DNA of 64,000 nucleotides, from contig NZ_JACJSA010000007.1 in NCBI RefSeq assembly GCF_014697545.1, positions 62,001 through 126,000 of the forward strand. Direction: 5' to 3'. This document shows, one piece after another, positions 44,347-53,960 of the stretch. The notes beneath the pieces are model-generated. The model made no database searches. It worked only from the letters and a program-made list of their open reading frames with translations, and was not told the origin of the DNA. This DNA is from Oscillatoria sp. FACHB-1407 (GTDB lineage Bacteria; Cyanobacteriota; Cyanobacteriia; Elainellales; Elainellaceae). The position numbers were made by a program, and so were the translations under genes. Within the stretch, counting starts at the first letter, position 1; each line of letters starts with the position of its first letter.

Positions 44347-46011
44347 ATGGCAGAATTGACCGTCGAGCAGCGCAATCACTACTACCTTCTTGAAGCCACC
44401 CGAACTGGGATTCACAAACCCATCCTGGCAGCGTTGTATGTCGCCCACTACAGCCCAACCTTGACCGATGGTGAGGTCGGATTGGGAATTGCGCCCATCA
44501 ATCGAATTCCGCCTGATCAGGTTAACACCTTTCCAGAGCAGGTGCAGTATGCGGCAAACACGATTCGCAGCATCACAAACAGGCTGACGGCTCAAGGCTG
44601 GGAAGGCGGCGAATTGTGGAATGTAGAACAGGGGCGGTATAGCGATCGCTTCATTAAAGAGGTTGCTGATGGCTATACTCCGCCAGCGAATGACCCAACG
44701 GCGGCATTGTTAGAAGCCAGTGATTACGAAACCCTGTTGCACTCGTACCTAGAAGAGGTCGCTGTTGACCACGACATGAGTCAACTACCAGAGGATCTGG
44801 CATTTCTAGATCCCATGTTGTTGGAGTTTATCGAGCAAATTCCTCGTTATTACCAAAATCTGCCCTATCAGCGCACAGCCTTGTTAGAAGCGGCTCGGCT
44901 CTGGCGCAAATTAGACACCCGTGAGGAGGCGATCGCAGCCTTCAATATCTCTGGTTCATCGTCGGCAACAGGGGTATTGGCTGATGAAAGTTTTCTTGAT
45001 CCGGCGTTACTGCAATTCATTCAAACAGTGCCGCCCTATTACGCAGGCTATCCCCATCAGCGAGAAGCGTTGCTGCGGTTAGTGCAACTGTGGCGGCAAG
45101 TGGATTCGCGTGAAGATGCGATCGCCCTGTTGCAGAGCCAAGATCCCGATCAAACTGAAAAACCGTTAGACTCTGCCCTGATTGCGTTTGTGCAACGCCT
45201 GCCCCAGTCCTATCAAGGCAAAGGGGAACAGCGCAACGCACTCACCGAGACGTTTCGCCTGTGGCAGGGGCTAGGATCTCGCGCAACGGTGTTGACCGAG
45301 TTGGGCATCAATCCACAAATGCTAGCTGGGGCAAATCCCGATCGCACTGTGATCGAAAACGCTGCTCGGCAACTCGATCGGGCGTTGCTAGAGTTCATTA
45401 AGCGGGTGCCTTCGACCTATCAAGAGACGGAGGCACAGCGTGAGGCACTGATTCGTTTGGTGCAGTTGTGGCGAGGCTTGCCCGGGCGAGAAAGTGCCAT
45501 TCAATCATTGCTAGACGATCTCCGCCGTATGGAACGGGCACGGCGCGATTCTCCTGATGCTCCGCCCCCACCACAACCTGTAGCACTGCCCCCCCGACCT
45601 CAACAGTGGACTCCAACCAACATCCAGCTTTACGCTTCCATCATCCCCAATGGCAACTTTACCTGGGCAGAAGCAACCCATGGGGGGAGTCGGATGCCAC
45701 CCAATCAGGCTACTGTGGACGCGATCGTCCGAATTGCGCAACTAGCTCAACAAGCTCGCGATCGCCTCGGTCGTCCCTTTCGGGTGACCAGTTGGTATCG
45801 CCCACCTGACCTGAGCCAGCGGATTGAGGGTATTTCCCAGAGCCGTCATGGGGTTGGAGATGCGATCGACTTTTACTGTGATGGTCTAACCGGAAATCAG
45901 GTGTATTGGGCACTGGATCCCTGGTGGACTGGCGGATTAGGGCGGTATCAAAAATTTCCCAACCTGATCCATCTGGATGCCCGTAACTACCGTGCGAGGT
46001 GGACACACTAG
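44347..46011 (+). CDS. M15-type peptidase-like protein with four helical repeats
   Basis: 554 residues from ATG 44347. N-terminal domain (about 1-145: MAELTVEQRNHYYLLEATRTG, VGLGIAPINRI) of unknown role, then four repeats of about 45 residues starting near 154, 217, 274 and 343, each of the form LDxxLLxFIxxxPxxY....QRxALxxxxxLWRxLxxRExAI. A Pro-rich linker leads to a C-terminal peptidase M15_3-like domain (about 420-554) with SRHGVGDAID and LIHLDAR supplying the zinc ligands. It probably cleaves peptidoglycan peptides. No classical signal peptide is seen. Confidence 0.85.
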   Translation: MAELTVEQRNHYYLLEATRTGIHKPILAALYVAHYSPTLTDGEVGLGIAPINRIPPDQVNTFPEQVQYAANTIRSITNRLTAQGWEGGELWNVEQGRYSDRFIKEVADGYTPPANDPTAALLEASDYETLLHSYLEEVAVDHDMSQLPEDLAFLDPMLLEFIEQIPRYYQNLPYQRTALLEAARLWRKLDTREEAIAAFNISGSSSATGVLADESFLDPALLQFIQTVPPYYAGYPHQREALLRLVQLWRQVDSREDAIALLQSQDPDQTEKPLDSALIAFVQRLPQSYQGKGEQRNALTETFRLWQGLGSRATVLTELGINPQMLAGANPDRTVIENAARQLDRALLEFIKRVPSTYQETEAQREALIRLVQLWRGLPGRESAIQSLLDDLRRMERARRDSPDAPPPPQPVALPPRPQQWTPTNIQLYASIIPNGNFTWAEATHGGSRMPPNQATVDAIVRIAQLAQQARDRLGRPFRVTSWYRPPDLSQRIEGISQSRHGVGDAIDFYCDGLTGNQVYWALDPWWTGGLGRYQKFPNLIHLDARNYRARWTH

Positions 46012-46130
46012 AAACCAAAGAGAAATGAAAACCGGAGAATGAACTGCAAAAGGTAGTTGCCAATGCGGATCAACGTCAGGAACGTGGCATCTTTGATGTC
46101 AATCTGATCATCGGGTGTAGCCGTAATCAT
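46008..46130 (-). CDS. Candidate 40-aa single-pass membrane peptide
   Basis: ATG 46130-46128 to TAG 46010-46008, reading MITATPDDQIDIKDATFLTL then IRIGNYLLQFILRFSFLFGF: a polar N-terminus and one strongly hydrophobic helix. It overlaps the end of the convergent peptidase gene by three or four bases. The amphipathic start and helix look protein-like, but no ribosome site is clear and no family is known. Its 5' end also overlaps a possible repeat remnant (46115-46226), which lowers confidence. Confidence 0.35.
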   Translation of the reverse strand: MITATPDDQIDIKDATFLTLIRIGNYLLQFILRFSFLFGF

Positions 46131-46329
46131 TGAGGTTAGGACGGGGTGCAGGGATGAAACCCCTGGCTGAGGGCACAAGCCTCCACACCCCCTTTGTCCT
46201 AAGTTAGCTGGCTAAAGCCATAGCAAAAAACGATACAAATCGTGACATTCCCACGTTTATAATTGTTGAGATTGTAGGGTCAGGGGGCATTCTGAAAATA
46301 AATGCAGAATTTTAAGATCTCCATCTGCC

Positions 46330-47088
46330 ATGTCAACTCAAACAATTCTTGTGGAACCCTGGTTGGCTCAAGCTCCTCCTCGTTCGCAGCCAGAGTCATC
46401 GAGTGCGGGACAATTCTGGATGATTGCAACTGGCATACTGCTGCTTGCTCTCATTGGTGGAGCAGTATACGGTAAGCTGACCATTGACAAGCTCAAGAAA
46501 CAGAAGCGGTTTGAGGAATACAAAAACCGAGAGTTGCAAAACAAACTCAAACTGGCTCTGAGCACCATCAGTAAGATGGAGAAGAACCCCGATTTGATTC
46601 ACTCACGGGAGTTTAACCTTGACTATCTGCGTATGCGGATGGAGGAGGAACAGTTTCACTTTGCGATCGTTAATCAAATCAAGATTAAGGTCAAAGAAAA
46701 AATCACGGTGGCGTTGCGTCCAACCCAGGCAGAGCAAGGGCTATTGGGAATTGCCAGTACTGCACGTCAGGTCGATGAAATTTTTGACGTGGAATATGAT
46801 CCCTCTGAAAATCAGCGGGGGGTCAAGCGAGTTCTATTCCGTATTCAAGTCAAGCTTGCTAAATTGCCGACTCAGCCGACCTCTGTCACAATTAGCCAGA
46901 TCATCGACTGCATGAAGACTTTCATGAGTAAAGATGGTGAAAATGACAACTGGCAACCGACAATTCAAGGTCGCATTGCTTACATGCACTGGGATCAAAA
47001 GGCAAAACCTACTCCCCTGTTAGTGTTGGAGCAGTCTACAGAAGGGGTGAATGTCACCTTCCGGACGACTCGTATGGCTCAGGGATAA
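46330..47088 (+). CDS. Conserved membrane-anchored protein of unknown function
   Basis: 252 residues. A Gln/Ser/Pro-rich N-terminus (1-27), one transmembrane helix (28-48, QFWMIATGILLLALIGGAVY), a charged coiled coil (50-90, KLTIDKLKKQKRFEEYKNRE), then a soluble mixed alpha/beta domain (FNLDYLRMRMEEEQFHFAIVNQIK; VKVKEKITVALRP-like sequence; YDPSENQRGVKRVLFRIQVKL; WQPTIQGRIAYMHWDQKAKPTPLLVLEQS). It resembles proteins restricted to cyanobacteria; no function known. Confidence 0.8.
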   Translation: MSTQTILVEPWLAQAPPRSQPESSSAGQFWMIATGILLLALIGGAVYGKLTIDKLKKQKRFEEYKNRELQNKLKLALSTISKMEKNPDLIHSREFNLDYLRMRMEEEQFHFAIVNQIKIKVKEKITVALRPTQAEQGLLGIASTARQVDEIFDVEYDPSENQRGVKRVLFRIQVKLAKLPTQPTSVTISQIIDCMKTFMSKDGENDNWQPTIQGRIAYMHWDQKAKPTPLLVLEQSTEGVNVTFRTTRMAQG

Positions 47089-47234
47089 GCCGCAAAATTA
47101 TTGAGTCTCCATCACTGCTTCTTCAGTAATTCACAATACCACCCGTAAACTTTACGTAAAGGTACGGAAATACCCTTGCGATCGCCTACCTTCATAGGTC
47201 ACTCTGGACTGGTATCCTGTAGTACCGATGTAAA

Positions 47235-49118
47235 ATGGCACGCGATCGCGCTAGGAATACTCTTTCCCAATCTAGAGCTGTCATTCTTGGCTCTACATCT
47301 CAAGTCTTTAATGACTCGGTTGGGTTGTCTGATAAAGACGATCTTTATCGGGTGACGATTGGCAGTCGTAGCAACTTTAGCCTCCAACTGAGTGGTCTTC
47401 GAGGTAGAGCTAACGTCGATGTTGAGTTGTATAGCCTCAAAGGGGCTAAAGCAGCGGTTTTGCGTCGCATCGGGCGAATTAACTTTAGCAATCTCCGCCC
47501 CTCTGATATTCGTCGCTATTTGACACGATTGGGGCGATCGGCTCGTCCCGGTCGCAATAATGAAGTTTTGAATCAAGTCCTCAATGCTGGGGAATTTTAT
47601 GTGCGAGTCCTGCGTCGCAGCGGAGACACTAACTACAGATTGTCTCTAACAGCGACTCCTGAAAACACAGGTGGCACAGGTGGCACAGGCGGTACAGGTG
47701 GCACAGGTGGTACGGGCGGTACAGGTGGCACAGGTGGCACGGGTGGCACGGGCGGTACAGGTGGCACAGGTGGCACGGGCGGTACAGGTGGTACGGGCGG
47801 CACGGGCGGCACAGGTGGTACAGGTGGTGGCGGAGGGACACCCGTTCCCAGCCAATTTGCGCCTGCCTGGATTCGGCAACTGGGTAGTTCTGCTAACGAT
47901 TACGCCTACGGCATCGCTTTTTCAGGCTCCAGTGTGTTAGCCGCAGGCACTACTGAGGGCACCTTGCCTGGTGGTGGGCAAAACAACGCGGGTGGCAGCG
48001 ACAACTTTGTTGTGCAATACAACAGTGATGGCACTGCCACACCCCAGGTTGTCCGGCAATTTGGCGGAGCCACCAGCGAACGCATTTTTGACATCGAAGT
48101 AGATGGCTCTGGCAATTACTATGTGGCTGGAGTCACAATCAATACCAACAGTGGTCTTATTCCTGTGATCAATGGCTTTGTGGCCAAATACAACAGCACT
48201 GGTGCTGTTCAGTGGAATCAACTGATTGATACAGATACCAATCCATTGGATAGAAAAGCCGACTTAGCCAGCAGCCTTGCTTTAGATAGCCAGGGGAATG
48301 TCTTCGTCGCCGGATTTGTGCGTGGGTTTCCTGGGGTGACCCCTGCCAATGCGTTCGTTGCGAAATACAATGCGACAACGGGTGCTGCCGTGACTGGTTT
48401 TGGCAGTGCGGGACGGGTCGAGTTCTTCGGAACAACACCCGCCTCTGAAGCGGCTTCGGCGGTTGCCGTTGACGCAGATGGCAATGTCTACATCACAGGA
48501 GTGACTAACGCCACTTTGAGCACGGATGTGAATAACCCATTCACAGGCGGGGATGCCTTTGTGGTGAAATATAACGGCTTAAACGGTAGCCAAATTTGGG
48601 CACCGCAAACCCTGGCAACGACGGGGCAAGATTATGCGCGTGGAATCGCGATCGCTGGCTCTAACGTCTACATTACTGGAGATACCACAGGCACGTTGGC
48701 TGGACAAACCAGTGCAGGTGGTACAGACGGGTTTGTGGCACAGTTCACTCAGACCAACAATGGCACCACGGTGAGCCAGGGATGGGTCAGACAGTTTGGT
48801 ACCACTGCCCTAGACGAATCTCAAAGTGTTGCCACTGACAGCGCAGGCAACGTTTACCTCACCGGGGAGACGAATGGAGCGTTGTTTGGTGGCACTCCTG
48901 GTGGTGGCTCAGATGCATTCATTGCTAAATACGACAGCGCGGGCAATCGCCTCGCCAGCACCATCTTGGGAACAGCCCAGGCAGATGAGGCATACAACAT
49001 CCGGGTGGATGGCTCTGGTAATGTCTATGTGGTTGGGCAAACTCAGGGCGCACTGGGCGGTTCGGGTAGCTTCCAGGGTGGCTACGATGCGTGGATTGCA
49101 AAATATGCACCTTTCTAA
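47235..49118 (+). CDS. PPC-like domain, Gly-Gly-Thr linker and SBBP beta-propeller protein
   Basis: 627 residues. A PPC-like bacterial pre-peptidase C-terminal domain occupies about 1-140 (FNDSVGLSDKDDLYRVTIGSRSNFSLQLSGL; FYVRVLRRSGDTNYRLSL). A linker of 17 consecutive GGT triplets (47670-47822) follows, then repeats of about 45-60 residues ending in SGNxYxxGxT (e.g. DGSGNYYVAGVT, DADGNVYITGVT, DSAGNVYLTGET), which are SBBP repeats forming a propeller. No signal peptide, so secretion, if any, is by another route. Ligand unknown. Confidence 0.85.
   Translation: MARDRARNTLSQSRAVILGSTSQVFNDSVGLSDKDDLYRVTIGSRSNFSLQLSGLRGRANVDVELYSLKGAKAAVLRRIGRINFSNLRPSDIRRYLTRLGRSARPGRNNEVLNQVLNAGEFYVRVLRRSGDTNYRLSLTATPENTGGTGGTGGTGGTGGTGGTGGTGGTGGTGGTGGTGGTGGTGGTGGTGGTGGTGGGGGTPVPSQFAPAWIRQLGSSANDYAYGIAFSGSSVLAAGTTEGTLPGGGQNNAGGSDNFVVQYNSDGTATPQVVRQFGGATSERIFDIEVDGSGNYYVAGVTINTNSGLIPVINGFVAKYNSTGAVQWNQLIDTDTNPLDRKADLASSLALDSQGNVFVAGFVRGFPGVTPANAFVAKYNATTGAAVTGFGSAGRVEFFGTTPASEAASAVAVDADGNVYITGVTNATLSTDVNNPFTGGDAFVVKYNGLNGSQIWAPQTLATTGQDYARGIAIAGSNVYITGDTTGTLAGQTSAGGTDGFVAQFTQTNNGTTVSQGWVRQFGTTALDESQSVATDSAGNVYLTGETNGALFGGTPGGGSDAFIAKYDSAGNRLASTILGTAQADEAYNIRVDGSGNVYVVGQTQGALGGSGSFQGGYDAWIAKYAPF
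47670..47822 (+). repeat. 9-bp coding repeat encoding (Gly-Gly-Thr)17
   Basis: Seventeen tandem 9-bp units of the form GGYGGYACR encode a Gly-Gly-Thr tract. Third positions vary (GGT/GGC, ACA/ACG), so the peptide is conserved while DNA units differ. Replication slippage probably changes its length. Confidence 0.95.
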
Positions 49119-49303
49119 GGGCATTCGTGAGGGTAGGGTTGGGTTGGAGCGGCGATCGCCTCGTTCAACATAGCCCATCTGCTCAGCGCAATCCCAGTAC
49201 AACCTCCGTAAATATTGGGTTGTAATTGTTGGTGTGGATTTAGTTTCCTAAAGGTATGGCACACAAAAACGCCATTCTATTTCACGTGAAGCAATAGCAA
49301 TTT

Positions 49304-50086
49304 ATGGTGGACGGTGCTGGAAATCGACTGATAACGGCTAGACGAGTAGAGCTATCTCGTCGGGGTGTTGCGTTTGAGGATGCGATTGGGAGAGGCGATC
49401 GCGCAGATTTTTATCGGTTTGAAATCAGCCGCCGCAGTGCCTTTAACCTGACGCTTAGAAGCTCTGCGATCAATGCGGATGTAGAGCTGATTCAAGATCG
49501 CAATCGCAACAATCGGGTTGACGCCGGGGATGTGGTTGCGAGTTCACGCGCACTCAAGGGCAAGGTTGACTCGATCAACGTCATTGGAATCCCTTCTGGA
49601 ACCTACTTTGTTCGCGTGTTTCCGCGTGGGGTCGGCAAGACAGACTATCGCCTCTCTTTCTCCGCCCGACCTGCCGCGACGGCTAGTTTTGCCTATCGGG
49701 TGGTGGAGCTAACTAACTTTTTCCGCGATCGCAACGGTTTGGCACCCCTGGCAATCAACACCCAACTCAGCACGACGGCACAAAATTTTAGCCGTCAATT
49801 GGCGTTAGGAGATTTCCTCGACCACAACGCACCGGATGGTTCTACGATTGAGAGCCGCATCCGCGCGTCGGGCTATCAACCGCAATGGTGGGCAGAAAAT
49901 ATCGCTGCTGGCTACGCTACGCCCGATCAAGTTGTGCAGGAATGGATCAACAGCGAAGGACACCGCCGCAATATTCTGTCACCTGAGTTGCGAGAGATTG
50001 GCGTGGGTTTCTTTAACCTTTCCCCCGACCCAGGTACGCAAACCTGGCAATATTACTGGACTCAGAGCTTCGGAACGTTGATCTGA
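49304..50086 (+). CDS. PPC-like domain plus CAP/SCP (PR-1) domain protein
   Basis: 260 residues. The first 125 resemble the N-terminus of the preceding SBBP protein (VAFEDAIGRGDRADFYRFEISRRSAFNLTL; TYFVRVFPRGVGKTDYRLSFS). The rest is a CAP domain: RVVELTNFFRDRNGLAPLAINTQLSTTAQNFSRQLA, DFLDHNAPDGSTIESRI, WWAENIAAGYATPDQVVQEWINSEGHRRNIL with the conserved His/Glu site, and QYYWTQSFGTL. No signal peptide. The shared N-domain and adjacency suggest common regulation or targeting. Confidence 0.88.
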   Translation: MVDGAGNRLITARRVELSRRGVAFEDAIGRGDRADFYRFEISRRSAFNLTLRSSAINADVELIQDRNRNNRVDAGDVVASSRALKGKVDSINVIGIPSGTYFVRVFPRGVGKTDYRLSFSARPAATASFAYRVVELTNFFRDRNGLAPLAINTQLSTTAQNFSRQLALGDFLDHNAPDGSTIESRIRASGYQPQWWAENIAAGYATPDQVVQEWINSEGHRRNILSPELREIGVGFFNLSPDPGTQTWQYYWTQSFGTLI

Positions 50087-50161
50087 TTTCTGGGCAGGGC
50101 TGAGGCATTGGGCAGAAAAACTTTGAAACCTATGGCAAACTTACTGCCACAGGCTGCGTCC

Positions 50162-52435
50162 CTACGGATAACGTGTCGGGTAGTCGCGCACAATGCGAAT
50201 TCCGACTAGAGGCAACATCTTCTGGCTAAGCCGATATTGCCGAATCAGGTTGCCTTGAGTGGACAACACGACGGGTTCATGTTGCTCAGCGTAACACCAG
50301 TAACCGAATAGGGTTTCACCGGATGAGCCACGCTCCAGAGGATACTCCTTCGCTTCTGTTAAATTGGGCAATCTGATTCTAAAGTCGCCTACAAACACGG
50401 AGGCACCTGCTTCTAAATAGGTATCTCCCAGGTTGTTCGATCGCTGCGTTAGCCAGTTACAAAACTCTTCAGCATCATTCAACCCAACTCCAATGATGGG
50501 CTTATGAGCCGCTCCAGGGGCAAATCGATCTGTTTCCCAATGGCGAGGTTGGCGGGTTTCTCCGGCTTTGCGGCTCTCGTCAATAAAAAGCTGATATTCT
50601 GCACAGGTGATGTAATCGCGATCGATCTCCGTATGCTCGTCAATGGGCAATAGTTGACGCAAACGGCGATTGAGTTTGACCTCAACGGCTAGCTTAAAAC
50701 GGTCTGGATGAAGGGATTCTAACCCCTGTTCTAAGGTGGTTTCCAGGTGTTGCCGTACAGTCGGATGCACACTCAAGGCTTCCTCTAAGCATTCATACGC
50801 CAGGGTTAAGCTGGCGATCGCGTCTCGATTTAATGCCGTTTGAATCAAATATGTAGCATCGCCTTGAGCCGCATAGAGACGGATTGTTTCCTCCCACCAG
50901 GGTTCGTCAATGTTGCGAATCAGCACAAATTCCTGATTCATTTCCTTGATCTGCACAGATGCCAGATATTCCTGAAAGCTTTTGTGAGCAAATTCGTACA
51001 CCCCAGGCTGCTTCTCAACAATTAAGCCACTGACATTTTCAATCTGTTGCAGAAACACATCGGGATACAGCGTCTCTCCAGTCACCGCTGTCAGCTTCTC
51101 CTGGATCAGCAAACTGGCTTGCAACAGGGTAAACTCGCGCACTTGTTTTCGCATCCGGTTCAATGCCAGCACTTGTAGAACCGATTTTTTTTGTATGGCT
51201 GTGAGTGAATCAGGGGGCAGATTTTTAGCCTCCTGGCGTCGCCCCAACAACACATCGCAAATTTCGCTATATAACTCAACCCGACGACCGGGCAATGCTC
51301 CCCGATAACGGTGAATGGTGGCAATCATGGTCAATAGTAAAGGATTCACTGCCATCGCTACCAGCGGAGAATTGCGCTGAATTCGGGAGATCAGGTCGTT
51401 CGCTTGCTGAGTGGCGATCGCTCTCACTCCAGGGTCATCCCGCCCCAATCGGCTCATCATCTCCGTTTGCAGATACCAACTGCGGATAAACTGCTGCATC
51501 TGCTTCAGGTTAAACGGTTGCACCTCAAGTGTGCTGACCTCCTCCAGGGGAGCGGTTTTGTAGCCAAAGGGGCGTGACGTGAGAATAAAACGATTCTCTG
51601 GGTAAGTTCTAATCTGCTGGGCTACCCAATGACTTACCTGCTGTCGTTGCTGGGTATCGGCGACTTCGTCCAGGCCATCCAGCAACACCAGACATTTGCC
51701 CTGTTTTAAGCGCGTTTGAAACCAGTGGGGGGGTGGGTTGAGAGCCTGAATGCTGGCTTGCTGCTCAATCAGAGCCGCTAACATAGGTGGGTTCTCAGTT
51801 ATAATCGCTCCTCGCACATCTCGTAAGTACAACAACACTGGCACTAATCGAGGGGTACGGCGATGATAGCGACGAGAAAAATGTTGGGCATAGGTAAGAG
51901 TCAGGTGTTCTAGCAGGGTGGTTTTGCCAGAACCGGGAGGACCAAGGATAACTAAACGACGCAAGGAAGGGATATTAGCTCCCAAAAAATCCCAGATATC
52001 TAATCCCTGCTTCACCTTGCGGGGTTGCAACATGGCTGCTGTGATGTTGTCAGCACTTTCAGGGGCAACCCGCAGGGGCACAAACACCTTCCGCAAATCC
52101 AGCACAAAGGGACCGCGTGTTTTTAACCCCTGCACTCGATAATCGCGTAGCAGATAAACCAGGCTCTTGTAATATCGCTGCTGAAAGCCACTAAAAACGA
52201 GTCCCCATCCCTGTTGTAGCAATTGCTCCAGTTGCCCAACCAGCCAATCTGCGATCTCATCCGCTTTTTGATCGAGCTTGGCATCCAGCTTGATCAGCAC
52301 GCGCTGCGCTACAGTGGTGATGAATTTTCGTCCCAAGGTTAATAAGGTCAGGGCGATCGCCCCCATAGGAGCTAACCAGGGGTGGCTCTGCACGACTTGT
52401 GAGAGGCTGTTCCAGATGTCTTGCAAATAGGACAT
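50162..52435 (-). CDS. Membrane NACHT NTPase with C-terminal FGE-like domain
   Basis: 757 residues from ATG 52435; the open frame extends to 52510. An N-terminal hydrophobic helix (WLAPMGAIALTLLTLG), a conserved region (about 50-140), then a NACHT P-loop (LGPPGSGKTTLLEHL, K171), Walker B CLVLLDGLDEVAD, sensor-type FILTSRPFGY and helical NACHT-associated regions (YEFAHKSFQEYLASV). Residues about 605-757 resemble the formylglycine-generating-enzyme/C-lectin fold (ITCAEYQLFIDE; HKPIIGVGLNDAEEFCNWL; IRLPNLTEAKEYP; GIRIVR). This resembles bacterial conflict-system NACHT proteins; no partner gene or reverse transcriptase is next to it. Confidence 0.85.
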   Translation of the reverse strand: MSYLQDIWNSLSQVVQSHPWLAPMGAIALTLLTLGRKFITTVAQRVLIKLDAKLDQKADEIADWLVGQLEQLLQQGWGLVFSGFQQRYYKSLVYLLRDYRVQGLKTRGPFVLDLRKVFVPLRVAPESADNITAAMLQPRKVKQGLDIWDFLGANIPSLRRLVILGPPGSGKTTLLEHLTLTYAQHFSRRYHRRTPRLVPVLLYLRDVRGAIITENPPMLAALIEQQASIQALNPPPHWFQTRLKQGKCLVLLDGLDEVADTQQRQQVSHWVAQQIRTYPENRFILTSRPFGYKTAPLEEVSTLEVQPFNLKQMQQFIRSWYLQTEMMSRLGRDDPGVRAIATQQANDLISRIQRNSPLVAMAVNPLLLTMIATIHRYRGALPGRRVELYSEICDVLLGRRQEAKNLPPDSLTAIQKKSVLQVLALNRMRKQVREFTLLQASLLIQEKLTAVTGETLYPDVFLQQIENVSGLIVEKQPGVYEFAHKSFQEYLASVQIKEMNQEFVLIRNIDEPWWEETIRLYAAQGDATYLIQTALNRDAIASLTLAYECLEEALSVHPTVRQHLETTLEQGLESLHPDRFKLAVEVKLNRRLRQLLPIDEHTEIDRDYITCAEYQLFIDESRKAGETRQPRHWETDRFAPGAAHKPIIGVGLNDAEEFCNWLTQRSNNLGDTYLEAGASVFVGDFRIRLPNLTEAKEYPLERGSSGETLFGYWCYAEQHEPVVLSTQGNLIRQYRLSQKMLPLVGIRIVRDYPTRYP

Positions 52436-52727
52436 TAAACGCAGAGAGCAGAGGTGCATACAGGGACGTTTTGCCAAACGCCCTCTGTCTAGCATTATGA
52501 CCTCAATCATTTATCGAGTCGCAAGCGATCGCCACTCTTCAACAACTCACTCTGTTCACAACCCCTGCTCTACTAAACCACTCTACAAATTATTTTCCTT
52601 TAATGTGAGTTGCTCAAAAAATGGGATAACCTGTTGTCTGACATTGCCTCCTAAATCAGGTAATGAGCGATTAAACCTCATCAGGGGAAATGTGTTGCAC
52701 CGCCAGTGCAATCGATACAATACATGA

Positions 52728-53774
<1,047 letters not shown>

Positions 53775-53781
53775 AGTATCT

Positions 53782-53819
53782 CAGAAACCAGGTTTCAAGC
53801 TCTAAAACTCCGGTTTCTG
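53782..53819 (+). terminator. Hairpin after gap1
   Basis: CAGAAACC (53782-53789) pairs with GGTTTCTG (53812-53819). A similar CAGAAACCGGGGTTCTG palindrome lies near 53851. No T-run, so terminator activity is uncertain. Confidence 0.5.
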
Positions 53820-53960
53820 GTGTAACCCAATGAGCTGTAGGATAGCTACCATCAGAAACCGGGGTTCTGTTGCCAGGTGAAACTCGGTTTCCTAAAGCCC
53901 AAATCGTCTATCCTGGAGTAAGGGTTAGTTTACGCAACTTAACACTGCTCCGGGTGACTC

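Noticed and set aside
47671-47940. Gln/Val/Ala-rich frame over the GGT tract and its minus-strand counterparts
   Set aside because: Alternative readings of a 9-bp coding repeat; only the frame of the SBBP protein continues into domains.
50162-52435. Diversity-generating retroelement target
   Set aside because: No template repeat or reverse transcriptase was seen in the window; kept only as an idea for the FGE-like domain.
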